A stretch of DNA of 64,000 nt from Oceanihabitans gracilariae (lineage in GTDB: Bacteria; Bacteroidota; Bacteroidia; Flavobacteriales; Flavobacteriaceae): contig NZ_JBHULM010000011.1 in assembly GCF_042684485.1 (NCBI RefSeq), positions 434,001 through 498,000 of the forward strand, given 5' to 3'. Within the stretch, counting starts at the first letter, position 1, and each line of letters starts with the position of its first letter. Shown here piece by piece: positions 8,699 through 17,396 of this stretch. Under the pieces are notes generated by a model. It searched no databases. It was not told where the DNA came from and was given only the letters and a program-made list of their open reading frames with translations. The position numbers and the translations under genes are program-made.

Positions 8699-8737
8699 TT
8701 TTCGTAAATAAGAAAATTAACACTAAAACTATTACTA

Positions 8738-9151
8738 ATGAAAAAATTATTATTTAGCGCTGCCTTATTATTAACATTAAGTGCATCATTTACATCATGT
8801 AGAGAAGTAAAAGAAAAAACAGATGCTGCTGGTGAAGCTGTAGAAAATGCAACTGAAGCAACAGGAGAAGCTGTAAACAATGCTGCTGAAGCAACTGAAG
8901 AAGCTGCTAAAGAGGCAGGAGAAGCTGTTGAAGCTGCTACTGAATCTGCTGTTGATGCTGCAGGAAACGCTGTAGATACTGCTGAAAAAGCTGTAGAAGA
9001 TGCAGTTGATGCTGCTGGAGAAGCTGCTAGCGATGCTAAAGATGCTGCAAAAGACGCTGCTAACGATGCTAAAGATGCAGCTACTGATGCTGTAGACAAA
9101 GCTGCTGATGCCGTTTCTAACAAAGCAAAAGAATTAAAAGTTAACAACTAA
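8738..9151 (+). CDS. Ala/Glu/Asp-rich repeat lipoprotein (apolipoprotein/LEA-like helix)
   Basis: The 137-residue product has a signal peptide ending in a lipobox-like FTSC with Cys21, then a 110-residue stretch almost wholly made of Ala, Glu, Asp, Lys, Val, Thr and Asn in degenerate units such as AxEAAxEA and DAAKDA. This predicts one long amphipathic alpha helix resembling LEA-type or YtxH-like stress proteins; no Cys or aromatic residue remains after the lipid anchor. It is probably tethered in the periplasm, where it could protect membranes or proteins or span to peptidoglycan as Lpp does; this is inference. It is monocistronic, with paired inverted repeats upstream and a strong terminator downstream. 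The repetitive GCT/GCA codons also create long spurious frames on the opposite strand. Confidence 0.88.
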   Translation: MKKLLFSAALLLTLSASFTSCREVKEKTDAAGEAVENATEATGEAVNNAAEATEEAAKEAGEAVEAATESAVDAAGNAVDTAEKAVEDAVDAAGEAASDAKDAAKDAANDAKDAATDAVDKAADAVSNKAKELKVNN

Positions 9152-9170
9152 TTAGTAGTTATCTTACTTT

Positions 9171-9206
9171 AAAAAAAAAGCCTTCATGTTTATGAAGGCT
9201 TTTTTT
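9171..9206 (+). terminator. intrinsic terminator after the Ala-rich lipoprotein
   Basis: The arms GCCTTCAT (9180-9187) and ATGAAGGC (9192-9199) flank a GTTT loop, with an A run before and a T run after. Confidence 0.9.
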
Positions 9207-9575
9207 ATGCTTGATAGTTACAGAATAAAGACCTTAATCAAAAACCTAGCTTTTAGAAGACCTATATCTATTTTATTTATTGATTTTTTCACAAGTGCTT
9301 TTCCTAGATCACATCCATTCTCTTCACATTTACAACACTTATAAAACACCAAGCCTCCTCACTACTCTCTTATATCATTCTACGCCTTATTTAAGCATAT
9401 ATAAAGAAACAAACAGTAATAGTTATTCCGATAAAAAAAGAGAAACCTAAAGCAGCTATTAAATGCAAGCTTTTAAACTCCTATTTAAACTTAAACTACA
9501 TTATGATTTAGGGAAAAGGATAAATTAACAAACAATCTTAAAACTAGCAGATGATTTTCCTTATTTATTAAAAAC
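9207..9575. other. gene-poor intergenic stretch
   Basis: About 370 bp lies between the lipoprotein terminator and the tRNA terminator. I find no credible coding frame, RNA family, tandem repeat or promoter of consensus quality. Base composition is like the surrounding noncoding DNA. Confidence 0.5.
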
Positions 9576-9605
9576 AAAAAAGCCTTACATTTCTGTAAGG
9601 CTTTT
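9576..9605 (-). terminator. intrinsic terminator of the tRNA transcript
   Basis: The arms GCCTTACA (9582-9589) and TGTAAGGC (9594-9601) form the stem. Read on the minus strand it is followed by a T run, 6 bp beyond the tRNA-Leu 3' end. Confidence 0.85.
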
Positions 9606-9606
9606 G

Positions 9607-9690
9607 TACTGAAGACGGGACTTGAACCCGTACGTCCTAATGGACATTGGATTTTAAGTCCAACGTGTCTACCAATTCCACCACTTCAGC
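9607..9690 (-). tRNA. tRNA-Leu (UAA)
   Basis: An 84-nt class II tRNA read on the minus strand. The acceptor arm GCTGAAG pairs with CTTCAGT (G-U at the tip), the anticodon stem is TTGGA/TCCAA with loop CTTAAAA giving anticodon UAA, a variable stem is present, and the T loop is GGTTCAAGT. The 3' CCA is not encoded. It lies about 50 bp downstream of tRNA-Gly, probably in the same transcript. Confidence 0.96.
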
Positions 9691-9740
9691 AGTTTACGAT
9701 TTATATAAAAATCGCTTGGTATATTTTAAGAAAGTCTCAG

Positions 9741-9812
9741 AGCGAAAGACGGGATTTGAACCCGCGACCCCCACCTTGGCAAGGTGATGCTCTACCCCTG
9801 AGCTACTTTCGC
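9741..9812 (-). tRNA. tRNA-Gly (GCC)
   Basis: A 72-nt class I tRNA on the minus strand. The acceptor GCGAAAG pairs with CTTTCGC, the D arm is GCTC/GAGC, the anticodon loop TTGCCAA gives anticodon GCC, and the T arm holds GGTTCAAAT. CCA is not encoded. It lies about 100 bp after the mutS stop. Confidence 0.96.
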
Positions 9813-9911
9813 AGTCTTTTGTATGAACGTGCTATATTGCTATTGCGAGTGCAAATTTAAAACAAATCTTAGAACTACAAAGCTTTTTTTGAAAAAATAT
9901 TATTTTTTTTT

Positions 9912-12524
9912 TCAAACAGGCTTTTTCTTCACCAACATTCGCTTAATTTCATTGAGTTTCATCAAGGCCTCTACAGGTGTAAGTGTATCAATATCAGTAT
10001 GTAATATTTCCTCTTTAATTTCTTCTAGTAAAGGATCATCTAAATTGAAAAAACTTAACTGCATTTCATCTTTTATTGATTTTACTTTATCTGTAAGCTC
10101 TTCACTAGAATGTGACCTTTCTAATTTCTTTAATATTTTATTCGCTCTATGTAAAACCTGCTTAGGCATTCCTGCCATTTTTGCAACATGAATACCAAAA
10201 CTATGCTCACTTCCTCCTGCAACCAGCTTTCTTATAAACAAAACATTGTTTTTTAATTCTTTTACAGAAACATTGTAATTTTTAATTCTAGTAAATGTTT
10301 CGGTCATTTCATTTAACTCATGGTAATGGGTAGCAAAAAGGGTTTTAGGTTTTGTAGGATGCTCATGTAAGTACTCACTTATTGCCCAAGCTATAGAAAT
10401 ACCATCATAAGTACTTGTTCCTCTTCCTATTTCATCTAATAAAACTAAGCTTCTATTACTTATATTATTTAATATAGAAGCGGTTTCATTCATTTCTACC
10501 ATAAAAGTAGATTCTCCCATAGAAATATTATCACTCGCTCCTACTCTAGTAAATATTTTATCTACCAAACCAATTCTTGCTGCTTTTGCTGGCACAAAAC
10601 TTCCCATTTGTGCTAACAATACAATTAAAGCTGTTTGACGTAAAATAGCGGATTTACCAGACATATTAGGACCCGTAATCATGATAATTTGCTGTGTATC
10701 TCTATCTAAAAACACATCATTAGCTATATAAGGCTCACCTATTGGCAATTGTTTTTCAATTACTGGGTGACGTCCTTCTTTAATTTCTAAATCATGCGTA
10801 TCATCTATAATTGGGTAAACGTACTTATTGTCTTTAGCCAATTGAGCAAAACCTGCTAAGCAATCTAACTGACCAATTAAATACGCGTTTTGCTGTACTG
10901 GTTTTATGTATTGATTCATCCAAGCAACTAACTCTGCAAATAATTGCTGTTCTATTGCTAGAATTTTTTCTTCGGCTCCTAAAATTTTGCTTTCGTATTC
11001 TTTAAGTTCTTCGGTAATATAACGCTCAGCATTCACTAAGGTTTGCTTGCGTATCCATTCTTCTGGAACCTTATCTTTATGCGTATTTCTTACTTCAATA
11101 TAATACCCAAACACATTATTAGATGCTATTTTAAGCGAGGTGATTCCTGTACGTTCACTCTCACGCTTTAGCATATTATCTAAATAATCTTTACCTGAAG
11201 TAGATAAGGCACGAAGCTCATCTAACTCTTTTGAAAAGCCCATAGCAATCGTGCTTCCTTTTAAAACATTTACAGGAGCATCTTCATTAAGCATGGTTTT
11301 AATCTTCTCTCTTAGCAAATCACAGCTTTGTAATTTATCGCCTATTATTTTAAGGGATTCATTATCGCAATGAGACGATAATTGCTTTATTGGTATAATT
11401 GCATCTAATGAATTTTTAAGCTGAATAACCTCTCTAGGATTCACCTTTGCAGTAGCTACTTTAGAGATTAAACGTTCAATATCTCCTATATGCTTTATAT
11501 GGTTTTGTATTTTTTGAAGCGTAGTATTGTCTTTAGTAAAGAAATCAACCACCTCATGACGTTGTTTAATTTTCTCCACATTTTTTAAAGGCAGCGCCAA
11601 CCATCTTTTTAACAAACGTCCTCCCATTGGAGAGATGGTTTTATCTATTACATGCAAAAGGGTAACTGCATTATTGTTGGTAGAACTGTAGAGCTCTAGA
11701 TTTCTAATAGTAAATCTATCCATCCAAACATAATCATCTTCTGCTATTCTAGAAATAGAAGTTATATGCTGCAATTTATTATGCTGCGTTTCGCCTAAAT
11801 AATGTAAAATAGACCCTGATGCTATAATACCTTCATGCAAATCTGCAATACCAAAACCTTTAAGCGTCTTGGTATCAAAATGCTTAATTAGTGTTTCATT
11901 GGCGTAATCGGTTTGATATACCCAATCTTCTAAATAAAAAGTATGAAAATCTTCACCAAACGTTTCTTTAAAAAGGCTACGTTTTTGTTTAGAAACCAAG
12001 ACTTCACTCGGACTAAAATTTTGCAATAATTTATCTATATACTCGGCATTTCCTTGTGAGGTTAAAAATTCTCCAGTAGACACATCTAAAAAAGAAATTC
12101 CTATTTTATTTTTTTCAAAGTAAACCGAACATAAAAAATTATTCGATTTAGAAACTAAAACCTCATCATTAAGAGCAACTCCAGGCGTTACTAATTCGGT
12201 AACACCTCGCTTTACAATAGTTTTAGTTTGTTTAGGATCTTCTAACTGATCACAAATAGCAACGCGTTCTCCTGCTTTTACCAGTTTTGGTAAATAGGTA
12301 TTTAGAGAGTGATGCGGAAAACCTGCAAGTTCAATTTCACTCTCGCTTCCTGCTCCTCTTTTGGTTAATATAATACCTAAGATTCCTGCAGTTTTAATAG
12401 CATCTTCACCAAAAGTTTCATAAAAATCTCCAACGCGAAATAACAACAAAGCATCTGGATATTTTGCTTTTATCGCATTGTATTGTTTCATTAAAGGTGT
12501 TACTTTTTTTGCTTTTTTTGCCAA
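9912..12524 (-). CDS. mutS: DNA mismatch repair ATPase MutS
   Basis: An 870-residue mismatch-recognition protein of normal length. The N-terminal mismatch-binding domain has the F34-Y35-E36 motif. The connector, lever and clamp domains follow, then the ABC-type ATPase with Walker A GPNMSGKS (618-625), a LLDEIGRGT Walker B and a THYHEL switch. The start is a TTG at 12524 giving MAKKAKKVTP, which fits the short basic tail of flavobacterial MutS; an ATG 11 codons later (12491) is the fallback. It binds base mismatches and recruits MutL. No mutL is nearby. It appears monocistronic, with two tRNA genes downstream. Confidence 0.97.
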   Translation of the reverse strand: MAKKAKKVTPLMKQYNAIKAKYPDALLLFRVGDFYETFGEDAIKTAGILGIILTKRGAGSESEIELAGFPHHSLNTYLPKLVKAGERVAICDQLEDPKQTKTIVKRGVTELVTPGVALNDEVLVSKSNNFLCSVYFEKNKIGISFLDVSTGEFLTSQGNAEYIDKLLQNFSPSEVLVSKQKRSLFKETFGEDFHTFYLEDWVYQTDYANETLIKHFDTKTLKGFGIADLHEGIIASGSILHYLGETQHNKLQHITSISRIAEDDYVWMDRFTIRNLELYSSTNNNAVTLLHVIDKTISPMGGRLLKRWLALPLKNVEKIKQRHEVVDFFTKDNTTLQKIQNHIKHIGDIERLISKVATAKVNPREVIQLKNSLDAIIPIKQLSSHCDNESLKIIGDKLQSCDLLREKIKTMLNEDAPVNVLKGSTIAMGFSKELDELRALSTSGKDYLDNMLKRESERTGITSLKIASNNVFGYYIEVRNTHKDKVPEEWIRKQTLVNAERYITEELKEYESKILGAEEKILAIEQQLFAELVAWMNQYIKPVQQNAYLIGQLDCLAGFAQLAKDNKYVYPIIDDTHDLEIKEGRHPVIEKQLPIGEPYIANDVFLDRDTQQIIMITGPNMSGKSAILRQTALIVLLAQMGSFVPAKAARIGLVDKIFTRVGASDNISMGESTFMVEMNETASILNNISNRSLVLLDEIGRGTSTYDGISIAWAISEYLHEHPTKPKTLFATHYHELNEMTETFTRIKNYNVSVKELKNNVLFIRKLVAGGSEHSFGIHVAKMAGMPKQVLHRANKILKKLERSHSSEELTDKVKSIKDEMQLSFFNLDDPLLEEIKEEILHTDIDTLTPVEALMKLNEIKRMLVKKKPV

Positions 12525-12679
12525 TGGAAAGTGCTTTTATTTATTAAAATTGAATATCATGCGAATTTAGTTAAATAAATAGTTGTGATAAAATAATGTT
12601 AAAAATTAAATTGTAACAGTAAAGACCTTCTGTTTTAGTAAATTTATACTCTTATTTTCAAAATCAAAACCATTTATAT

Positions 12680-13123
12680 ATGAAAAAAGCAATTTTATTA
12701 AGTTTTGCTATGTTCGCCATGACTGCTGTTGGTGTAGCACAAAACGACACAAAGACAACCGAAGCAGAAACTGTAGCGACTGAAAACGGAGCAAAAATTG
12801 AGTTTGAAACAGAAACTATAGACTACGGAACTATTGAAAACAATTCGGACGGAAATAGAGAATTTACTTTTACAAACACAGGGAACACGCCTTTGGTTAT
12901 AACAAACGCTAAAGGATCTTGCGGTTGTACAGTACCTACTTGGCCAAAAGAAGCAATTGCTCCTGGAGAATCTGCTGTTATTGGTGTGCGTTATGCAACA
13001 AACAGAACGGGTTCTTTTTCTAAAAGCATTACCTTAACTTCTAATGCCATTAATGCTCCTAAAAAAGTAATACGTATTAAAGGGACAGTGAAACCTAAAC
13101 CAACAGAAGAAAAAGATATTTAA
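12680..13123 (+). CDS. exported DUF1573 domain protein
   Basis: A 147-residue secreted protein: signal peptide (1-21, ending VGVAQ), a short Thr/Glu-rich linker, then one DUF1573 beta-sandwich domain (about 40-135) with the hallmark GSCGCTVPTWP motif. DUF1573 proteins are abundant in Bacteroidota, lie in the periplasm or on the surface, and resemble the immunoglobulin-like ASH/MSP fold; their biochemical role is unknown. The C-terminus is short and charged, without a type IX sorting domain. A terminator 20 bp after the stop isolates it from the methyltransferase gene. Confidence 0.92.
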   Translation: MKKAILLSFAMFAMTAVGVAQNDTKTTEAETVATENGAKIEFETETIDYGTIENNSDGNREFTFTNTGNTPLVITNAKGSCGCTVPTWPKEAIAPGESAVIGVRYATNRTGSFSKSITLTSNAINAPKKVIRIKGTVKPKPTEEKDI

Positions 13124-13144
13124 TTTTTTTTTTAAATAATTATA

Positions 13145-13176
13145 AAACTTCCTTTTTTTAAAGGAAGTTTTTTTTT
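13145..13176 (+). terminator. intrinsic terminator after the DUF1573 gene
   Basis: The arms AAACTTCCTTT (13145-13155) and AAAGGAAGTTT (13160-13170) form the stem, followed by a T run to 13176. It ends only 13 bp before the next ATG, so the methyltransferase promoter must overlap it. Confidence 0.85.
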
Positions 13177-13189
13177 GAATATTTGCAGT

Positions 13190-13732
13190 ATGAGAAAACT
13201 AAGAAATAGCGAACTAGACAGACTAAGTGTTGAAGATTTTAAAAACTCGACCAAAACACCTATTATTATAGTTTTAGATAATATTAGAAGCCTAAACAAT
13301 ATAGGTTCTGTTTTTAGAACTAGTGATGCTTTTTTAGTTGAAAAAATTTATCTCTGCGGAATTACTGCTACTCCACCACATAAAGACATACACAAAACAG
13401 CTCTAGGAAGCACAGACACTGTTGCTTGGCAGTATGCCGAAAACACTTTAGATGTTATTGAAGATTTAAAAAGCCAAGGTGTAAAAATTTGTGCCATTGA
13501 GCAAGCAGAAAACGCAACCATGTTAAATGATTTTGCTCCTAAAGCAGATACTAAATACGCTCTAGTTTTTGGTAACGAAGTAAAAGGTGTGGCACAAGAT
13601 GTAGTTAGCGCAAGTGACGTAGTTATTGAAATACCTCAATTTGGCACCAAACATTCTTTAAACATTTCAGTAAGTTGTGGTGTTGTAGTTTGGGATGTAT
13701 TTAGTAAAATAAAAAGTACTATTCTACAATAA
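13190..13732 (+). CDS. TrmH/SpoU-family RNA 2'-O-methyltransferase
   Basis: A 180-residue SPOUT-fold enzyme using S-adenosylmethionine. The three signature motifs are present: N-x-G-x-x-x-R in NNIGSVFRTSDAF, the FGNEVKGV loop, and the trefoil-knot motif IPQFGTKHSLNISVS. It lacks the substrate-binding extension of 23S rRNA MTases, so it is the short TrmH/TrmL-like form acting on tRNA or rRNA; the target nucleotide cannot be assigned. I chose ATG 13190 (MRKLRNSELDR) rather than a TTG five codons upstream. The 3' end overlaps the convergent minus-strand gene by 14 bp. Confidence 0.92.
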   Translation: MRKLRNSELDRLSVEDFKNSTKTPIIIVLDNIRSLNNIGSVFRTSDAFLVEKIYLCGITATPPHKDIHKTALGSTDTVAWQYAENTLDVIEDLKSQGVKICAIEQAENATMLNDFAPKADTKYALVFGNEVKGVAQDVVSASDVVIEIPQFGTKHSLNISVSCGVVVWDVFSKIKSTILQ

Positions 13733-16028
13733 TGATTTGGTTAATAAGCTTTCCATTTCTAGTAAACCCCTGAATATAAAAAACATATCCTGAAAAACTA
13801 TTTTTAACCTTAAAGCTTACTTCACCAATAGTATTGGTTTTAAGTATTGGTTTCCAATCTATTTCTTGTGATTTGTTTTTTGAGTTAAAATCATAAATGG
13901 GTGTATAATATTTTTTTGGTGCATTAAAACCGTATTCAAAAACATAATTCACATATAATTCTTCTATACCTTTTTTATAATTTTCTGTTGTAAAAATCTG
14001 GTATTTTCTATTCATTTTAATTGGTTGCATCATAACAGCCTCTACATCTTTCATTTCTAACCTTAGACTATTTAAATCACCAGAATCTAATTTCTTACCA
14101 TCAATAAACAGAACAGCTTCTCCTGTAACACCAACTGCTAAATACCATTCTAAACCTTTCCAATTCACTAATCGAACACCTTCCTCTTTTTCTAAATAAG
14201 TTAGCAAATATTCATTTTTATAACTATCTCTTACTGGTAAAGGCATATATTTTCCTATATCAAATGTGGTTTTCCAATATTTATCTACAAGCTTTTTCTT
14301 TTTATGATACGCTTCACTTTTAATCTTACCAGATACATTAACTTGGTCTAACTCTGTTACGTTATTATCATAAAAAGCAAAATCGACTTCATTTATATTT
14401 TCATTTATTATAAAAGGAATAGAATAATTTGATGTAAATACATTAGCTTTTAATACTTCTTTATTATTTATAATGGAATCAAAATACATGTTTTCTGGTT
14501 TTGCTAATGCTTTATTAGGCTTCACAAAAGATAACTTTACAGAATCCCCTTTATGAATTAACAAGTTTTTAAACTCGAAATCAAGTTTGTTGTTTAGAAA
14601 TATTTTATCAATTATTTTATTTTCATTGTTAATTAGGGCTAGATTATTAGAACCTAAAGGTCTAGAAAAACCAGATAATTTATATCCAATTTCAAAATCG
14701 TATTTATATTTAGGGTTTAAATTATTTATAAACTCAGAAGTAGCATACTGCGTCCAACCTTGAGTTAGCAGAAGCAAATCTAAATGAATAAACCTATCTT
14801 TATTTTTATCATTGAAATAATAAGAAGGTTTTTCTATATAACCTTTTAAGTAAGGTGTTAATAAAAAAGCCGCTTCAATATTTGTGTTTACATCTAATTG
14901 CTCACTATTAGAGAGCACTGAAGCACTTAAATTTGCTGCACCATCACTAGCTAATGTATTCAACTTAAAAACCACAGAATCCTTTTCTTTCGTTAGCTTT
15001 TCAATATTTACATCTATTTTTTCTACATCTTTATAGACAAAAAATTTCCTTTCTAAAATAGGTGTGTTATTTTTAAATATGGTTACTGTATTTACACCAT
15101 TATAGAAATCTTTTTTATCTATTTTTAATACTATTTTAGAAGTATCTTTAAGTACAATATCTGCATAATTAACTATTTTATTGTTTTGATGAAAAAGCAC
15201 AAAATAAGCATCATTTAGATTTTGTAAAGTTTGTTGATTGGTTTGCATTTCTAAATCTAAAAAACTAGAATTTTCCTTTATCTTTAAAGTTACTCCTTTG
15301 CTTTTAGGCAAAGGAACGTCTATTTTTAAAATAGTATCGTTAATATTAATTATAGCTTGGTATTTTTCAGATTCTTTATAATAAAATTCGCATTTGCTCA
15401 TTCCTTTGTATGGATTATTAAAATATACAATCTCATTATTTTTTGAATCTATAATTTTTGCTTGAAAAGCATAACTCTTACCATTCAACAATGCTTTAAT
15501 TGCTATAACATTAGCCGCATTTTCTAGTAAATATCCACCTTCTGGAAAGAGCTGTACATCATATAAGATTTCACTTTTACCAATATTTTTTTTAACAATA
15601 TTACCAATACTTATTTTAGAAACAAATGCATTTTCATCTCCAAAATTTTTCATGAAATTAGTACGCGCTTGAATATAATAATCTCCAGAATCTAACCCAT
15701 CATGAAGCGCAAACTGTCCTACACCTATTCCTTCATGTATAAATATATTTTGAGTTTCAATTAAATCTCCCTTTGCAGAAAACAGACTAACATAAAGCAG
15801 TGTGGTTTTTAACGATGGTTTATTATCACTGGATGACACATACGCTTTAAACCAAACCGTATCTTCTTTATCGTATTTTGATTTGTTGGTATGTATAAAA
15901 GTTTTCTCAAAGAAAAGATGTTCTTTTTGTAGTGCAGAAACAATAGAATCAAATGATTTATTTTGCGCTATTGTAGTAATAGTAATGAATAGGAAAAAAT
16001 AAAATAGTATACATTTGTTTTGCTTCAT
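13719..16028 (-). CDS. large secreted protein with MG2-like and plug-like domains, unknown function
   Basis: A 769-residue protein with a signal peptide (1-21). The N-terminal third resembles the macroglobulin MG2-type beta-sandwich found in Bacteroidota exported proteins (FIHTNKSKYDKEDTVWFKAYV region, then a DYYIQARTNFM strand). The last quarter holds a stretch like a TonB-receptor plug (an AVLFIDGKKL segment), but there is no transmembrane barrel. Such proteins are often annotated as carboxypeptidase-regulatory or plug-domain proteins of unknown role, perhaps surface-exposed. Its stop overlaps the end of the methyltransferase gene tail to tail. It stands alone: no SusC/SusD partner is nearby. 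Confidence 0.85.
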   Translation of the reverse strand: MKQNKCILFYFFLFITITTIAQNKSFDSIVSALQKEHLFFEKTFIHTNKSKYDKEDTVWFKAYVSSSDNKPSLKTTLLYVSLFSAKGDLIETQNIFIHEGIGVGQFALHDGLDSGDYYIQARTNFMKNFGDENAFVSKISIGNIVKKNIGKSEILYDVQLFPEGGYLLENAANVIAIKALLNGKSYAFQAKIIDSKNNEIVYFNNPYKGMSKCEFYYKESEKYQAIININDTILKIDVPLPKSKGVTLKIKENSSFLDLEMQTNQQTLQNLNDAYFVLFHQNNKIVNYADIVLKDTSKIVLKIDKKDFYNGVNTVTIFKNNTPILERKFFVYKDVEKIDVNIEKLTKEKDSVVFKLNTLASDGAANLSASVLSNSEQLDVNTNIEAAFLLTPYLKGYIEKPSYYFNDKNKDRFIHLDLLLLTQGWTQYATSEFINNLNPKYKYDFEIGYKLSGFSRPLGSNNLALINNENKIIDKIFLNNKLDFEFKNLLIHKGDSVKLSFVKPNKALAKPENMYFDSIINNKEVLKANVFTSNYSIPFIINENINEVDFAFYDNNVTELDQVNVSGKIKSEAYHKKKKLVDKYWKTTFDIGKYMPLPVRDSYKNEYLLTYLEKEEGVRLVNWKGLEWYLAVGVTGEAVLFIDGKKLDSGDLNSLRLEMKDVEAVMMQPIKMNRKYQIFTTENYKKGIEELYVNYVFEYGFNAPKKYYTPIYDFNSKNKSQEIDWKPILKTNTIGEVSFKVKNSFSGYVFYIQGFTRNGKLINQIIIVE

Positions 16029-16067
16029 ACATCTAAATATATAGAAATTTACAAAAAATAAATGTTC

Positions 16068-17195
16068 CTATTCACAAATTCTATCTAACAACCATAAATA
16101 GTCTGCTCTGTTTTTCACAAAGTCCTTTTCAGAAATATCAATAATTTTCACATTTAATTCGGTTTGTTCTTTTAAGAACTCTAAATAACCTGTATTAATT
16201 TTTTCTAGATAATCGTTTTCAATATCCTTCTCGTAATTTCTACCTCTTTTTTTAATATTTGCCTGAAGTCTTTCAGTATTTTGATATAAATACACATACA
16301 AATCTGGTTTTGCTATGTCTTTATATACTTGGTAAAAAAGCTTTCTATACAATTTAAACTCGTCTTCTGGCAAGGTGATTTTTGAGAATATTAGCGATTT
16401 AAACACATCATAATCACTAACTATAAAATCTTTAAATAAATCTAATTGCGATAAATCATCACTAATTTGTTGGTATCTATCTGCTAAAAAAGACATTTCT
16501 AAAGTAAACGCATAACGCTTAGGCTCTTTATAGAATTTTGGTAAAAACGGATTATCAGCAAAACGTTCTAAAATAAGCTTCGCATTAAAATCAAGTGCCA
16601 TTTTATTGCTTAAACTTGTTTTTCCTGCTCCAATATTCCCTTCAATTGCTATAAAATTATACTTAGAAAAATCATACTGTTTACTCGGATTTTTGAGCCA
16701 AATATTTACAGGTTCTAAAACACTTGTATCTGTACATGCTGCTAACAACTCACCAATATCCTTGTTTAAAACAGGATGCTTTACTTTAGAAGCTATATCA
16801 AACAAAGGCTGTAATACAAACTTGCGTTTTTGCATTTCTGGATGCGGAACTTGTAACGTTTTAGCATCTATAATCTCCTCGCCATAAAACACAATATCTA
16901 AATCTATAATTCGCGCTTGATAACCTGGAGCGTTTGTTCTTACTCTTCCTAATTGTTTTTCAATATCTAAAAGTAACCTTAATAGCTTGTTTGGTTTTAA
17001 ATCGGTTTCTAAAATTAAACAGGTATTTAAAAACGCTTCGCCTTCAAAACCAAAAGCAGGTGTTTTATATACTTTAGATATTATTTTTATATTACCAACT
17101 TGTTGATGAATACAATCTATAGCGTTTTGCAAATTTTTAAATTTATCGCCTTTATTGCTTCCTAGTGATATATATGCTTTTTTGGGTTGGCTCAT
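16068..17195 (-). CDS. folK: bifunctional HPPK (FolK) - deoxynucleoside kinase fusion
   Basis: A 375-residue two-domain protein. Residues 5-160 are 6-hydroxymethyl-7,8-dihydropterin pyrophosphokinase (opening YISLGSNKGDK, the RIIDLDIVFYG signature at 95-105, PHPEMQKR), which makes the activated pterin for folate. Residues 175-375 are a deoxynucleoside kinase of the dCK/dGK family, with P-loop GNIGAGKT (186-193), an ERF motif, and an RGRNYE lid segment; it phosphorylates deoxynucleosides for salvage. The start MSQPKKAY at 17195 was preferred to an upstream ATG at 17207 that adds only MLLL. The fusion ties folate supply (needed for thymidylate) to nucleotide salvage in one polypeptide. Confidence 0.95.
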   Translation of the reverse strand: MSQPKKAYISLGSNKGDKFKNLQNAIDCIHQQVGNIKIISKVYKTPAFGFEGEAFLNTCLILETDLKPNKLLRLLLDIEKQLGRVRTNAPGYQARIIDLDIVFYGEEIIDAKTLQVPHPEMQKRKFVLQPLFDIASKVKHPVLNKDIGELLAACTDTSVLEPVNIWLKNPSKQYDFSKYNFIAIEGNIGAGKTSLSNKMALDFNAKLILERFADNPFLPKFYKEPKRYAFTLEMSFLADRYQQISDDLSQLDLFKDFIVSDYDVFKSLIFSKITLPEDEFKLYRKLFYQVYKDIAKPDLYVYLYQNTERLQANIKKRGRNYEKDIENDYLEKINTGYLEFLKEQTELNVKIIDISEKDFVKNRADYLWLLDRICE

Positions 17196-17396
17196 AAGTA
17201 ACAGCAAAATAACTAAAACAATTTTTAATGCTTTATATTTATCTTAGCTATTTATTCACAATTTAACCGCTAACGTTTTTAGGCTAAAAATTTGTTTCAC
17301 CAAATCACGCTAAACAAATGCTATACAGCACACAAGATTAAACTAGCAAACTATTAAAAAATTAAAAACCGCATTACTGCCATAGCAGAAATTATT

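Noticed and set aside
8647..9147. Long open frame on the minus strand opposite the Ala-rich lipoprotein
   Set aside because: Its Ala/Ser repeats are the reverse reading of GCT/GCA-rich repeats; the plus-strand frame has a signal peptide, a lipobox and a terminator.
9823..10191. 122-residue plus-strand frame
   Set aside because: It lies opposite the conserved 3' end of mutS and has a low-complexity, unfamiliar product.
17196..17396. Possible preQ1 riboswitch before the queuosine-precursor transporter
   Set aside because: I looked for the preQ1 aptamer pattern and found only an 8-bp inverted repeat (ATTTGTTT at 17290, AAACAAAT at 17312) without the conserved core.
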